NCBI GenBank assembly: GCA_038501625.1
Contig: JAZAYU010000008.1
Span: 10,540,938 to 10,604,937 of the forward strand
Reading direction: 5' to 3'
Source of the DNA: Corbicula japonica
Taxonomy: Eukaryota > Mollusca > Bivalvia > Venerida > Cyrenidae
Length of the DNA stretch: 64,000 nucleotides
The notes under the pieces are model-generated. The model searched no databases. It was not told the origin of the DNA and worked only from the letters and a program-made list of their open reading frames with translations. The translations under genes and the position numbers were made by a program. Below, in pieces: positions 26,266-37,700 of this stretch. Each line of letters starts with the position of its first letter. Position 1 is the stretch's first letter.

Positions 26266-27829
26266 CTTGAATTTATACCGATTTATACCAGCCATGCGCA
26301 AAGAATAATGAACATACAAGTTGTTGTATGACACTGTGGAATATAATGCTGAGTTCAGAACAAAAGAAAGGTAATCCAAGTAAACGAAGATGTGCTTAAT
26401 AATCAATTAAGATGTGCTTAATTATCAATTAAGACCGATTTGCATAAATTCTGCACGCCGTTGATTGTTTCTACACCGTTCAAATATCTGAGCGTTGCGA
26501 AGTTGCGAATGGTGAAGTTCAAATGACAACAATGTAACAAACAACAAAAGACTCTGTATTTCTCTTGTTTTGGGGAAGAATTCAGTGGTTGTGTTGGTGA
26601 AGGACTATTGTAGTGTTGGATAAAAATGACGGAATTTGTACAATTCAATTACTTTTTTATTACAAAACCAGCGTCTTGAAGCAAAGTTATGGACGGCACT
26701 CTAAGCATTTGATCACAGAATACGCTGGTGAACTTTAAAAAAGATTTAATGAAGGTACTGACCTTGTAAATATTTATAACCGCCATTGTTTATTCAACAT
26801 CAACATAGTCCTTGCCGAATAATCTTTATCTTCTTCGACGTCTAGCCCCTAGGAAAGACTCTTTTTTCGAAATCTACATTGGGAACTGTTAATACTATTA
26901 TTTTTGTAAAGAGGTTTTATTTTTAAAAAGATAGGGAATTAATAAGGTGTTAATTAACCGCAAAATGCATGATAAGCACTTGTCGTCTGCTAAACTGTAT
27001 CACGTCAAGGATAGACGTCAACTGTCCAAAGACACCTTGTCACGTGAAGTGTCCCTTTTTTTTTTTAATTTCTAGAATTTGTTTAATTCAATTTTGTGAT
27101 AATATTGTTTATATTGTAAATTTCTTCTTTGAGAGATTGTTTATCTCGGGTTCTAAATATCAGAAGTCGTTATTACTCAAATAAATATTTAAGGCGCCTA
27201 CAACAGAATTCGCCCGTAACAACTTGCGACATTTTGGCTACCTAAAGGTTATAGCTACAGTTTTAAGATCATTAGCAAGACTTCCGTTCTCTCACGTCTT
27301 GCAGATTCACAAATGAGACACATTTCCTTTTAATGACATTCCAAACGTGCATTTGCGATGCCTATTTTTAACGCAGGAGTCTATTAAAATATATTGAAAG
27401 GGGTATTGACATTTAGCATCACAAAAATTCGAGTATATTTGGCTTCCATTTATAAAATTATCCAGTCCACACGAACAAGATGCACTGCCTTGATTGTGTG
27501 AGGTTTGAGAAAAAATCAGCTTTTGTTCTCATCTGATCGTGCTCATATCTTTAAGCGTAAAATTCCGACTTTTCGATGTTTGATGTCCCTTAAAATGTCC
27601 GTGAAATAAACCTTTATTTGAATTTTATATTGAAAACTAAGATGAAAAGTTCCTCTATCGGAAACACTTTTTACAATAGATTTAACGCTATTGTTTGAAA
27701 AGTTATTTAAGTTACAGTGAAACACTTGCGTTTAAAGGTAGCTACCGCTAAGTGGCGCGTCTGATTCGAAAGCGCGTGACTTCAAAATTTGATTAACATG
27801 CAAAGGACAATTATGGAAGCCTTGGACGG
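26266..27829. other. Unrecognised DNA with a 22-bp duplication
   Basis: No gene recognised. AAGATGTGCTTAATAATCAATT is directly duplicated at 26387-26430 with one substitution. Confidence 0.4.
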
Positions 27830-27935
27830 CCACTTTTGATTTTCGACTTATTGATTTATTTTACGGGTATTTTTTATGACTTTTGATTTATAACTTTTGC
27901 CTTTTGATTTTTTACTTATGGATTCCGTAATTGTC
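27830..27935 (-). repeat. Degenerate short tandem, left arm
   Basis: Repeated CTTTTGATTT / CTTTTGCCTTTTGA words. Reverse-complemented, they match the AAAAGTCACAAGGCAAAAG words at 28488-28615 on the other side of the trinucleotide array. Confidence 0.5.
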
Positions 27936-28141
27936 CAACTTGCTCGCTTCATCTTTTCTCCAGGAAAATGGCGGATTGACATACTCCGAATTAATTAAAA
28001 GCTTTTTTTTATATGGGATCCAGTTATTTAAAACCAAATTAGACTAACATCAGTGTTTGTTTGTTGCAGTTTCATTCGAAGGAAGACATGGTTAATCCTT
28101 TTCAATTTATTTTGACAAGTGGAGAGAAACACAAGGTATTC

Positions 28142-28431
<290 letters not shown>

Positions 28432-28487
28432 TTGTTCATTTAGCTTTATCCTAAAACAATAAAAAGTAAGGTGTGTACCAAGGCAAA

Positions 28488-28615
28488 GAGTAACAACAAA
28501 AGGCATGAAGTTATAAGGTAAAAGTCACAAGAAAAATTAAATAAATAAAACATCACTAGGCACAAGGCAAAAGTCATAAGTGAAAAATAAAGTGAAAAGT
28601 CACAAACCGCAAAAG
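28488..28615 (+). repeat. Degenerate short tandem, right arm
   Basis: Variants of AAGGCAAAAGTCATAAG at about 14-16 bp spacing (GGTAAAAGTCACAAG, GGCAAAAGTCATAAG, GTGAAAAGTCACAAA). Opposite orientation to 27830-27935. Confidence 0.5.
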
Positions 28616-29649
28616 CGTAAAATTAAGTAAGCATTTATCACAACGATCAATAAATATTTCTGCATTAACGATCATTTATATAAGTTTTTCCTTTTATTTC
28701 CATCAAACACACTGTAAAGTATGTTTGCTATTTGTTGCGAATGAATTACACGTTGGCTTTTTGATGTTAATTCAATACGTCTAAAAAGTATCTTGCAAAA
28801 AGGTGTAGGTCTTTATTTAAGTCCGAAAACTGAATTATTTTTCTACTTAAGCTATCCACAACACCATGGATACAAAATCTCTGAAAAAAGAACAACAACA
28901 AGTTTTCGAGAAATTGAGCAAATACGCACGTCAGGTACATTTGAAAGGATCATAGATGATTGCCTTGTATACGAATGAAAGCAGTTAGTGTTTGATCCTG
29001 TGTTTCCTGGAACAAGGCCTAAGATCTTGCAAATGATGAGCTGTTGTCATTCACGAGTCTATGTGGCAGATTGGAATTTATCGTCTGTATTTTTCCATGC
29101 GCTTCCAGTGAAGCTGGCGGACAGAACAGAGAGAAAGAGATTTCCGATTTGTTTTCCGACAGCAGAAATAAACAAGTAATTATCGTCTTACGTCATTAAG
29201 CTTCAATCAGTATTATACTAACATTAATTCCTTGATACGCTGCGCTGCCACTAAGACCACGGCTTACGTCAGCACATATCATGTCTCCGAATGACCATCT
29301 AAAAATTTTTCATATTAAAATTATCACGAAAATTTTAATGCTGTAGTGGTTTATTAGTAAGGCTCATAGATTCACACAATTGGCTAAGAAATAAGATAAA
29401 AACTAGGGCCAACAACTTAAAAATTAAGATGTAGGGAAAATATACCGTATTATATACCTTTGTATGATTTCATATAAAGGAAAATCTTATCAATCAACGA
29501 AATTTATCTTTTATAAAGATAATTCTTGTTTCACATCGTTTGTTAAAAAACGTTATTGAAATGAAATGAATATTCGGATGAAAATTTCAAAGTACATATC
29601 AATTAAACTATTTTAAAGGGCCTGATCTCTGTAAAAATCCTTCAGGCCG
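28616..29649. other. Unrecognised DNA
   Basis: No gene or repeat family recognised; the short open frames (28793-28978, 28988-29179) have no family resemblance. Confidence 0.3.
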
Positions 29650-30500
29650 AAGCATGATAATAATATGCTTATCTTTTTCTTCTAAGTAAAGCTTCCCATA
29701 AATTACAAAAATGAGAATGACACGAATTGTGCTATACGTTACTTTATTGATATCTAGAGCGAAGCTTTCCATCCGCTGTCATCGAATTCCAACTGAACGA
29801 TGCTGAGAAAAAGCCCGGACGTGAAAGGTTCTGTATTATATTGTGTAGAAATTCAGTGGCCATAGCTCTGTACAAATGTGCCATATCGGAACATAGTTAT
29901 ATTGTGCATGTCTCCTTTTGACAGTGAAATTGTTAACTTCTTTCATTGCATTCCAATCAGTTGCTGCTGAGAAATTACCCAGCCACAAATGGAAAATACA
30001 TTAATATTGTTGGTGAAATTTCCAATAAAGTTTTATTAAATTCCAACTGAGGATTGCAGTTAAACACCCCAGACGTGATATCACGCTTGCTATAATATTC
30101 TTTATGAATTTCAAGTGGCCAAAGACCCAAGACAGCTATCGAGTCGAAACATGTTGATTAATGCGCATTCCCCATTTTTATTGAAGCTTCCTTCAAAACA
30201 GCATTTCATTATAACTGGTGGTTGCGGAGGAAAAGCACTGGTAAAATTGATGCTATTAATATTGTTATAGTGAAGTTTTTATCAAGTGTTTCAACCTCAT
30301 TAATGCTTAGAAATATTTAATACAAATACAAAGTGTCATTTCTCAGTAAAATATTCAAGAAGAAGCATGATGACAATTTGGCTTGATTTTCCGGACAGGA
30401 AAGATGCAGTATGTAGTTTCAATAAGCTATATCTCCATGAAAATCATCGAGCAAAAGCATACCGACAATAATATTATGATTATCTTCTTTTGTTGGTGGA
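29650..30500 (-). repeat. Ancient ~160-bp degenerate tandem, reverse orientation
   Basis: Landmarks that are reverse complements of those at 4600-6200 recur: AAAGCTTCCCATAAATT, TTCCAACTGAACGATGCTGAG, AATCAGTTGCTGCTGAGAAAT, TTCCAACTGAGGATTGC, AACTGGTGGTTGCGGAGG. It is strongly decayed and no coding is seen. Confidence 0.5.
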
Positions 30501-30586
30501 GAATCCTAAGAAATGACCTGGACACGATTGACGCTTAATCATATTATATAGATAAAGGGTTCATCTTCTTCTAATCAGTGCCCAAG

Positions 30587-30675
30587 GTTATAACAATGAT
30601 CATGGAAACAAGTCTCAAATCTCAAGCATCTTATTTGCTGAAATGGTTTTCAAGCTCAGTTTTGGGCTGTAATAA
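30587..30675 (+). mobile_element. Family E MITE-like element
   Basis: GGTTATAACAATGATCATGG, AACAAGTCTCAAATCTCAAGC, TTTGCTGAAATGG, then TCAAGCTCAGTTTTGGGCTG. Decayed copy immediately upstream of the minisatellite. Confidence 0.55.
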
Positions 30676-30764
30676 ACTGTCTGGAAATTCAAATAACACT
30701 GATTCATTTAGCCTGATAATATGCGCATCTCCTCTTGAAAGTGAAAATGTGATTATCAGAAATA

Positions 30765-31069
30765 GCCAGAATAAGCAACCTTACCACACTGCCAAACAGA
30801 AGACGCTAGAAGAGCAGAAAAAGCAGCCTTACAAAATTGTCAAACAGAAGACGATAGAAGAGCAGAAAAAGCAGCCTTACCACATTCCAAACAGAAGACG
30901 ATAGAAGAGCAGAATAAACAGCCTTGCCGCATTCCAAACAGAAGACGATAGGAGAGCAAAAAAGCAGACTTACCACATTGCCAAACAGAAGACGATAGAA
31001 GAGCAGAAAAAGCAGCCTTACCAAATTTCCAAATAGAAGACGATAGAAGAGCAGAAAAAGCAGCCTTAC
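30765..31069 (+). repeat. Minisatellite block 1 (~48-bp unit)
   Basis: About six units of the family CCACATTGCCAAACAGAAGA + CGATAGAAGAGCAGAAAAAG + CAGCCTTA. The 48-bp unit reads HIAKQKTIEEQKKQPY on the plus strand and is also stop-free on the minus strand. Variants TTCC (47 bp) and CCTAGTAACCA (51 bp) change length, so the frame is not kept through the array. I interpret it as non-coding tandem DNA. Confidence 0.95.
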
Positions 31070-31576
31070 TGTGGACGGGGTGGTTCAAACCAAAACTTGA
31101 TGATTTGGTACTTTTAATATTGGCCTAAAACATTCATACAAAAAATTAGACAAAACATACAAAAAAGATAAAACATAACATCACAATTCATAAATTACAT
31201 ATCAAATATGAATTCATGAGCGCGCTGGTTTAAGTATCACAGTAATACAATAAATAAAATCTTATGCTAGAAAGCGTAGTTATAAATTTTATAGTGTAAC
31301 CTTGGAAAGGTTACAAATAATCTAATATTAACTTTCTATTCTTTAGTACTGACTACTGTAAGTAAAGTGTTTCCTATGAAAGCTAGAGCGGGAATGAGAT
31401 TTTCTTTGTTAATAGTGCTTAGAACAGGTTACAGTAATGTGCAGAGAAGGGTAACACTCGCTCAACCATACAAACTAGTTAACCATACATAATACCATAA
31501 TTAACACACACAGACATTAAACAGACTACAATACCCACAAGACAGGACAAAACAACCATACCAAACCCCGTTTACA
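31070..31576. mobile_element. 507-bp insertion in minisatellite, 4-bp TSD
   Basis: Non-minisatellite DNA flanked by TTAC on both sides (31066-31069 and 31577-31580), so a unit reading CAGCCTTACCACATTG is restored if one TTAC and the insert are removed. The ends are similar in inverted orientation: TGTGGACGGGGTGG on the left, and the right end reads TGTAAACGGGGTTTGG when reverse-complemented. The interior is A-rich without a credible open frame. This is consistent with a non-autonomous DNA transposon; the superfamily was not identified. Confidence 0.7.
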
Positions 31577-33919
31577 TTACCACATTGCCAAACAGAAGAC
31601 GATAGAAGAGCCTTAGCACATTGTTAAACAGATGACGATAGAAGAGCAGAAATAGCAGCCTAGTAACCACATTGCCAAACAGAAGACGATAGGAGAGCAG
31701 AAAAAGCAGCATTACCACATTTCAAACAGAAGATGATAGGAGAGCAGAATAAACAGACTTACCACATTGTCAGACAGAAGACGATAGAAGAGCAGAAAAA
31801 GCAGCCTTACCAAATTGTCAGACAGATGACGATAGAAGAGCAGAAAAAGCAGCCTTACCACATTCCAATCAGAAGACGATAGGAGAGCAGCCTTACCACA
31901 TTTCCAAACAGAAGACGCTAGGAAAGCAGAAAAAGAAGCCTAGTAAATACATTGCCAAAAGGAAAGAGATAGAAGAGCAGAAAAAGCAGCCTAACCAGAT
32001 TCCAAACAGAAGACGCTAGGAGAGCAGAAAAAGCAGCCAAGTAACCACATTGCCAAACAGAAGACGATAGAAGAGCAGAAAAAGCAGCCTAACCACATTC
32101 CAAACAGAAGGCGCTAGAAGAGCAGAAAAGCAGCCTTCGCACATTCCAAACAGACGACGACAGAAGAGCAGAAAAAGCAGCCTTACCACATTCCAAACAG
32201 AACACGCAAGGAGAGCTTAAAAAGCAGCCTGGCAAACACATTGCCAAACAGAAGACGATAGAAGAGCAGAAAAAGCAGCCTAACCACATTGCCAAACAGA
32301 AGACGATAGAAGAGCAGAAAAAGCAGCCTTACCACATTGCCAAACAGAAGACGATTGAAAGCAGAAAAACAGCTTTACCACATAACCAAACAGAAGACGA
32401 TAGGAGAGCAGAAAAAGCAGTCTAGTAACCACAATGCCAAACACAAGACGATAGAAGAGCAGAAAAAGCAGTCTTACCACATTGCGAAAAAGAAGATGAT
32501 AGGAGAGCAGAAAAAGCAGTCTAGTAACCACATTGCCAAACAGAAGACGATAGAAGAGCAGAAAAGCAGCCTAGCCTTATTCCAAACAGAAGACGCTAGA
32601 AGAGCAGAAAAGCAGCCTTGCCACATTCCAAACAGAAGACGGTAGAAGAGCAGAAAAAGCAGCATTACAACATTGCCAAACAGAAGACGATTGAAGAGCA
32701 GAATAAACAGCCTGACCACATTGCCAAACAGAAGACGATAGAAGAGCAAAATAAGCAGCCTTACCACATTGCCAAACAGAAGACGCTAGAAGAGCAGAAA
32801 AAGCAGCCTAGTAACCACATTGCCAAACAGAAGACGATAGAAGAGCAGAATAAGCAGCCTTACCACATTGCCAAACAGAAGACGCTTGAAGAGCAGAAAA
32901 AGCAGTCTAGTAACCACATTCCAAACAGAAGACGCTAGAAGAGCGGAATAAGCAGCTTAACCACATTGCCAAAGAGAAGACGATAGAAGAACGGAATAAG
33001 CAGCCTTACCACATTCCGAACAGAAGACGATAGGAGAGCAGAAAAGCAGCCTTACCACATTGCCAAACAGAAGACGATAGAAAAGCAGAATAAACAGCAT
33101 TACCACATTCCAAACAGAAGACGATAGAAGAGCAGAAAAAGCAGCCTTACCACATTCCGAACAGAAGACGATAGGAGAGCAGAATAAGCAGCCTTTCCAC
33201 ATTCCGAACAAAAGACGATAGGAGAGCAGAAAAGCAGCCTTACCACATTGCCAAACAGAAGACGCTAGGAGAGCAGAAAAAGAAGCCTAGTAACCACATT
33301 GCCAAACAGAAGAAAATAGAAGAGCTGAAAAGCAGCCTAACCACATTCCAATCAGAAGACGATAGAAGAGCAGGAAAGCAGCCTTGTCACATTCCAAACA
33401 GAAGACGGTAAAAGAGCAGAAAAAGCAGCTTTACCACATTGCCAAACAGAAGACGATTGAAGAGCAGATAAACAGCCTTACCACATTGCCAAACAGAAGA
33501 CAATAGAAGAGCAGAAAGCAGCGTAACCACATTCCAAACAGAAGACGAACGAAGAGCAGAAAAGCAACCTTGTCACATTCCGAACAGAAGGCGGTAGAAG
33601 AGCAGAATAAGCAGCCTTACCACATTGCCAAACAGAAGACGATTGAAAGCAGAAAAACAGCTTTACCACATTACCAAACAGAAGACGATAAAAGAGCAGA
33701 ATAAGCAGCCTTAACATTGCCAAACAAAAGACGCTAGAAGAGCAGAAAAAGCAGCCTAGTAACCACATTGCCAAACAGAAGACGATAGAAGAGCAAAATA
33801 AGCAGCCTTATCACATTGCCAAGCAGAAGACGCTATGAGAGCAGAATAAGCAGCCTAGTAACCATATTGCAAAACAGAAGACGATAGAAGAGCGGAAGAA
33901 GAGCCATGTTACACATGGT
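31577..33919 (+). repeat. Minisatellite block 2
   Basis: About 49 units of the 47/48/51-bp family, same orientation as block 1. Multi-unit motifs are reused. One example is the shortened unit GACGATTGAAAGCAGAAAAA + CAGCTTTACC, at about 32350 and again near 33640. Confidence 0.95.
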
Positions 33920-33953
33920 TAATCCCCCCGCCGGAAAAAAGTTACCTGAAAAA

Positions 33954-34038
33954 AATGAAATATGCATATCAGGAATGGCCACATCCAGCATACACAGCCT
34001 CCCCACACAGCCAAAAAGTAGAGAGGAAAAGAGAGCAT
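33954..34038 (-). mobile_element. Family A terminal fragment (nested)
   Basis: TGAAATATGCATATCAGGAA, TGGCCACATCC, CACAGCCTCCCCACACAGCC, AAAAGAGAGCATG: only the last ~85 bp of the tail, located between the left inverted end and the first 156-bp unit. Confidence 0.75.
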
Positions 34039-34650
34039 GATAAAGAGGAATAACTCTAAAAATAGGCAAGGTAGAGTTATTGTTCTTGCACACCCTCACT
34101 TCCTACCAATGTGCTCTGTCAGGGTATGAAGTTTGAATAAAATCCCTTTAGTAGTTTTGGAGTTATGCTCCGGACAAAATTTATCAAGTAAATATGATAA
34201 AGAGGAATAACTCTAAAAATAGGCAAGGTAGAGTTATTGTTCTTGCACTCTGCACTTCCTACCAATGTGCTCTGTCAGTGTATGAAATTTGAATAAAATC
34301 CCTCAAGTAGTATTGGAGTTATGCTCCGGACAAAATTTATCAAGTAAATATGATAAAGGGGAATAACTCTAAAAATAGACAAGGTAGAGTTATTGTTCTT
34401 GCACACTGCACTACCTACCAATGTGCTCTGTCAGTGTATGAAGTTTGAATAAAATCCCTCAAAACTTTTGGACTTATGCTCCGGACAAAATTTATCAAGT
34501 AAATATTATAAAGGGGAATAACTCTAAAAATAGGCAAGGTAGAGTTATTGATCTTGCACACTGCACTACCTACCAATGTGCTCTGTCAGTGTATGAAGTT
34601 TGAATAAAATCCCTCCAGTAATTTTGGACTTATGCTCCGGACAAAATTGT
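34039..34650 (+). repeat. 156-bp tandem repeat, four units
   Basis: Units start at 34039, 34196, 34352 and 34507 with GATAAAGAGGAATAACTCTA. Each contains AAGGTAGAGTTATTG, CCAATGTGCTCTGTCAGTG, GTTTGAATAAAATCCCT and TTATGCTCCGGACAAAAT. Units are very similar, which suggests recent amplification or homogenisation. Confidence 0.95.
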
Positions 34651-34737
34651 TTCGGACGGACGCACGGACGCACAGACGCACGGACGCACGGACGAAGGGC
34701 ATTTCTAATATCCCCCACGCCTTTGGCGGGGGATAAA

Positions 34738-37700
34738 TAAGCAGTCTTACCACATTTCCAAACAGAAGACGCTATGAGAGCAGAATAAGCAGCCTAGTAA
34801 CCACATTGCGAAACAGAAGACGAAAGAAGAGCGAAGTAAGCAGCCTTACCACATTGCCAAACAGAAGACGATAGGAGAGCAGAAAAAGCATCCTTTCCAC
34901 ATTGCCAAACAGAAGACGCTAGGAGAGCAGAAAAAGCAGCCTAGTAACCACATTGCAAAACAGAAGACGATAGAAGAGCAGAAAAAGCAGCCTAACCACA
35001 TTCCAAACAGAAGACGCTAGAAGAGCAGAAAAGCAGCCTTGCCACATTCCAAACAGAAGACGGTAGAAGAGCAGAAAAAGCAGCCTTACCGCATTGCCAA
35101 ACAGAAGACGATTGAAGAGCAGAGAAAGCAGCCTACCCACATTTCCAAACAGAAGACGATAGAAGAGCAGAAAAAGCAGCCTTACCACATTGCCAAAGAG
35201 AAGACGATAGAAGAGCAGAAAAAGCAGCCTACCCACATTGCCAAACAGAAGACGACAGAAGAGCAGAAAAAGCAGCCTTACCAAATTGTCAGACAGAAGA
35301 CGATAGAAGAGCAGAAAAAGCAGCCTGCCCTCATTCCAAGGAGAAGACGATAGGAGAGCAGAATAAACAGCCTGACCACATTGTCAAACAGAAGACGATA
35401 GAAGAGCAGAATAAACAGCCTAACCACATTCCAAACAGAAGACGAGAGAAGAGCAGAAAAGAAGCCTTACCACAATCCAAACAGAAGACGGTAAAAGAGC
35501 AGAATAAACAGCCTTACCACAATGTCAAACAGAAGACGATAGGAGAGCAGAATAAGCAGCCTTACCACATTGCCAAACAGAAGACGAAAGAAGAGCAGAA
35601 AGAGCACCCTTACCACACTCCAAACAGAAGACGCTAGGAGAGAAGAATAAACAGCCTTACCACATTCCAAACAGAAGACGAGAGAAGAGCAGAAGAAGCA
35701 CCCTTACCACACTGCAAACAGAAGACGCTAGGAGAGCAGAATAAACAAACCTAACCACATTCCAAACAGAAGACGCTAGGAGAGCAGAAAAAGCACCCTT
35801 ACCACACTCCAAACTGAAGACGCTAGGAGAGCAGAATAAACAGCCTTACCACATTGTCAAACAGAAGATGATAGGAGAGCAGAATAAACAGCCTAACCAC
35901 ATTCAAAACAGAAGACTAGAGAAGAGCAGAAAAAGCAGTCTTACCACATTCCAAACAGAAGACGATAGGAGAGCAAAATAAACAGCCTTACCACATTGTC
36001 AAACAGAAGACGATAGGAGAGCAGAATAAACAGCCTATCACATTCCAAACAGAAGACGAGAGAAAAGCAGAAAAAGCAGCCTTACTACTTCCCAAACAGA
36101 AAGCGATAGAAGAGCAGAATAAACAGTCTTACCACATTGTTAAACAGAAGATGATAGGAGAGCAGTAAAAGCAGCCTTACCACATTCCAATCAGAAGACG
36201 ATAGAAGAGCAGAAAAAGCAGCCTTACTACATTCCAAACAGAAGACGATAGAAGAGCAGAAAAGGCAGCCTTACTACAGTACAAACAGAAGACGATAGAA
36301 GAGCAGAATAAGCAACCTTACGACATTGCCAAACAGAAGACGCTAGGAGAGCAGAATAAACAGCCTCACCACATTGTAAAAAAGAAGACGATAGGAGAGC
36401 AAAAAAAGCAGCCTTACCACATTCCAAACAGAAGACGATAAAAGAGCAGAATAAGCAGCCTTACCACATTGCCAAACAGTAGACGCTAGGAGAGCAGAAT
36501 TAACAGCCTTACCACAGTCAAAACAGAAGACGATAGGAGAGCAGAATAAACAGCCTAACCACATTGTCAGACAGAAGACGATAGGAGAGCAGAAAAAGCA
36601 GCCTTACCAAATTGTCAGACAGAAGACGACAGAAGAGCAGAAAAAGCAGCCTTACCACATTCCAATCAGAAGACGATAGTAGAGCAGAATAAACAGCCTC
36701 ACCATATTGTCAAACAGAAGACGATAGAAGAGCAGAATAAACAGCCTAACCACATTCCAAACAGAAGACGAGAGAAGAGCAGAAAAAGGAGCCTTACCAC
36801 ATTCTAAACAGAAGCCGATAGGAGAGCAGAATAAACAGCCTTACCACATTGTCAAACAGAAAACGATAGGAGAGCAGAATAAACAGCCTAACCTCATTCC
36901 AAACAGAAGACGCTAAAAGAGCAGTAAAAGCACCCTTACCACACTCCAAACAGAAGACGCTAGGAGAGCAGAATAAACAGCCTTACCACATTGCCAAACA
37001 GAAGACAAGAGAAGAGCAGAAAAAGCACTCTTACCACACTCCAAACAAAAGACGCTAGGAGAGCAGAAAAAGCAGTCTGACCACATTCCAAACAGAAGAC
37101 GATATGAGAGCAGAATAAACCGCCTTACCACATTGTCAAACAGAAGACGATAGGAGAGCAGAATAAACAGCCTTACTGCATTCCAAACAGAAGACGAGAG
37201 AAGAGCAGAAATAGCAGCCTTACTACATTCCAAACAGAAGACGATAGGAGAGGAGAAAAAGCAGCCTTACTACATTCCAAACAGAAGACGATAGAAGAGC
37301 AGAAAAAGCACTCTTACCACATTGCCAAACAGAAGACGCTAGGAGAGCAGAATAAACAGCCTCACCACATTGTCAAAAAGAAGACGATAGGAGAGCAGAA
37401 AAAGCAGCCTTACCACATTCGAAATTGAAGACGATAGAAGAGCAGAATAAGCAGCCTTACCACATTGCCAAACAGGAAACGCTAGGAGAGCAGAATTAAC
37501 AGCCTTACCACATTCAAAACAGAAGACGATAGGAGAGCAGAATAAACTGCCTTGCCGCATTCCGAACAGAAGACGAAAGAAGAGCAGAATAAACAGCCTA
37601 ACCACATTGTCAAACAGAAGACGCTATGAGAGCAGAATAAGCAGCCTAGTAACCACATTGTCTTACAGAAGACGCTAGAAGAGCAGAATAAACAGTCTTA

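Larger units (their letters stand above)
33920..34737. mobile_element. Composite insertion with GC-rich inverted ends
   Basis: The left end TTAATCCCCCCGCCGG and right end TTGGCGGGGGATAAAT are inverted partners (TCCCCCGCC core). Between them lie a family A terminal fragment, four ~156-bp tandem units, and a CGGACGGACGCACGGACGCA block next to the right end. Minisatellite resumes at AAGCAGTCTTACC. I could not resolve a target-site duplication because the flanking units are irregular. Confidence 0.65.

Noticed and set aside
31078..31092. B-box-like GGTTCAAACC hinting at a tRNA or tRNA-derived SINE
   Set aside because: No matching A box or cloverleaf could be drawn around it; it is inside a DNA-type insertion. 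Similar B-box-like words in family A tails also lack an A box.
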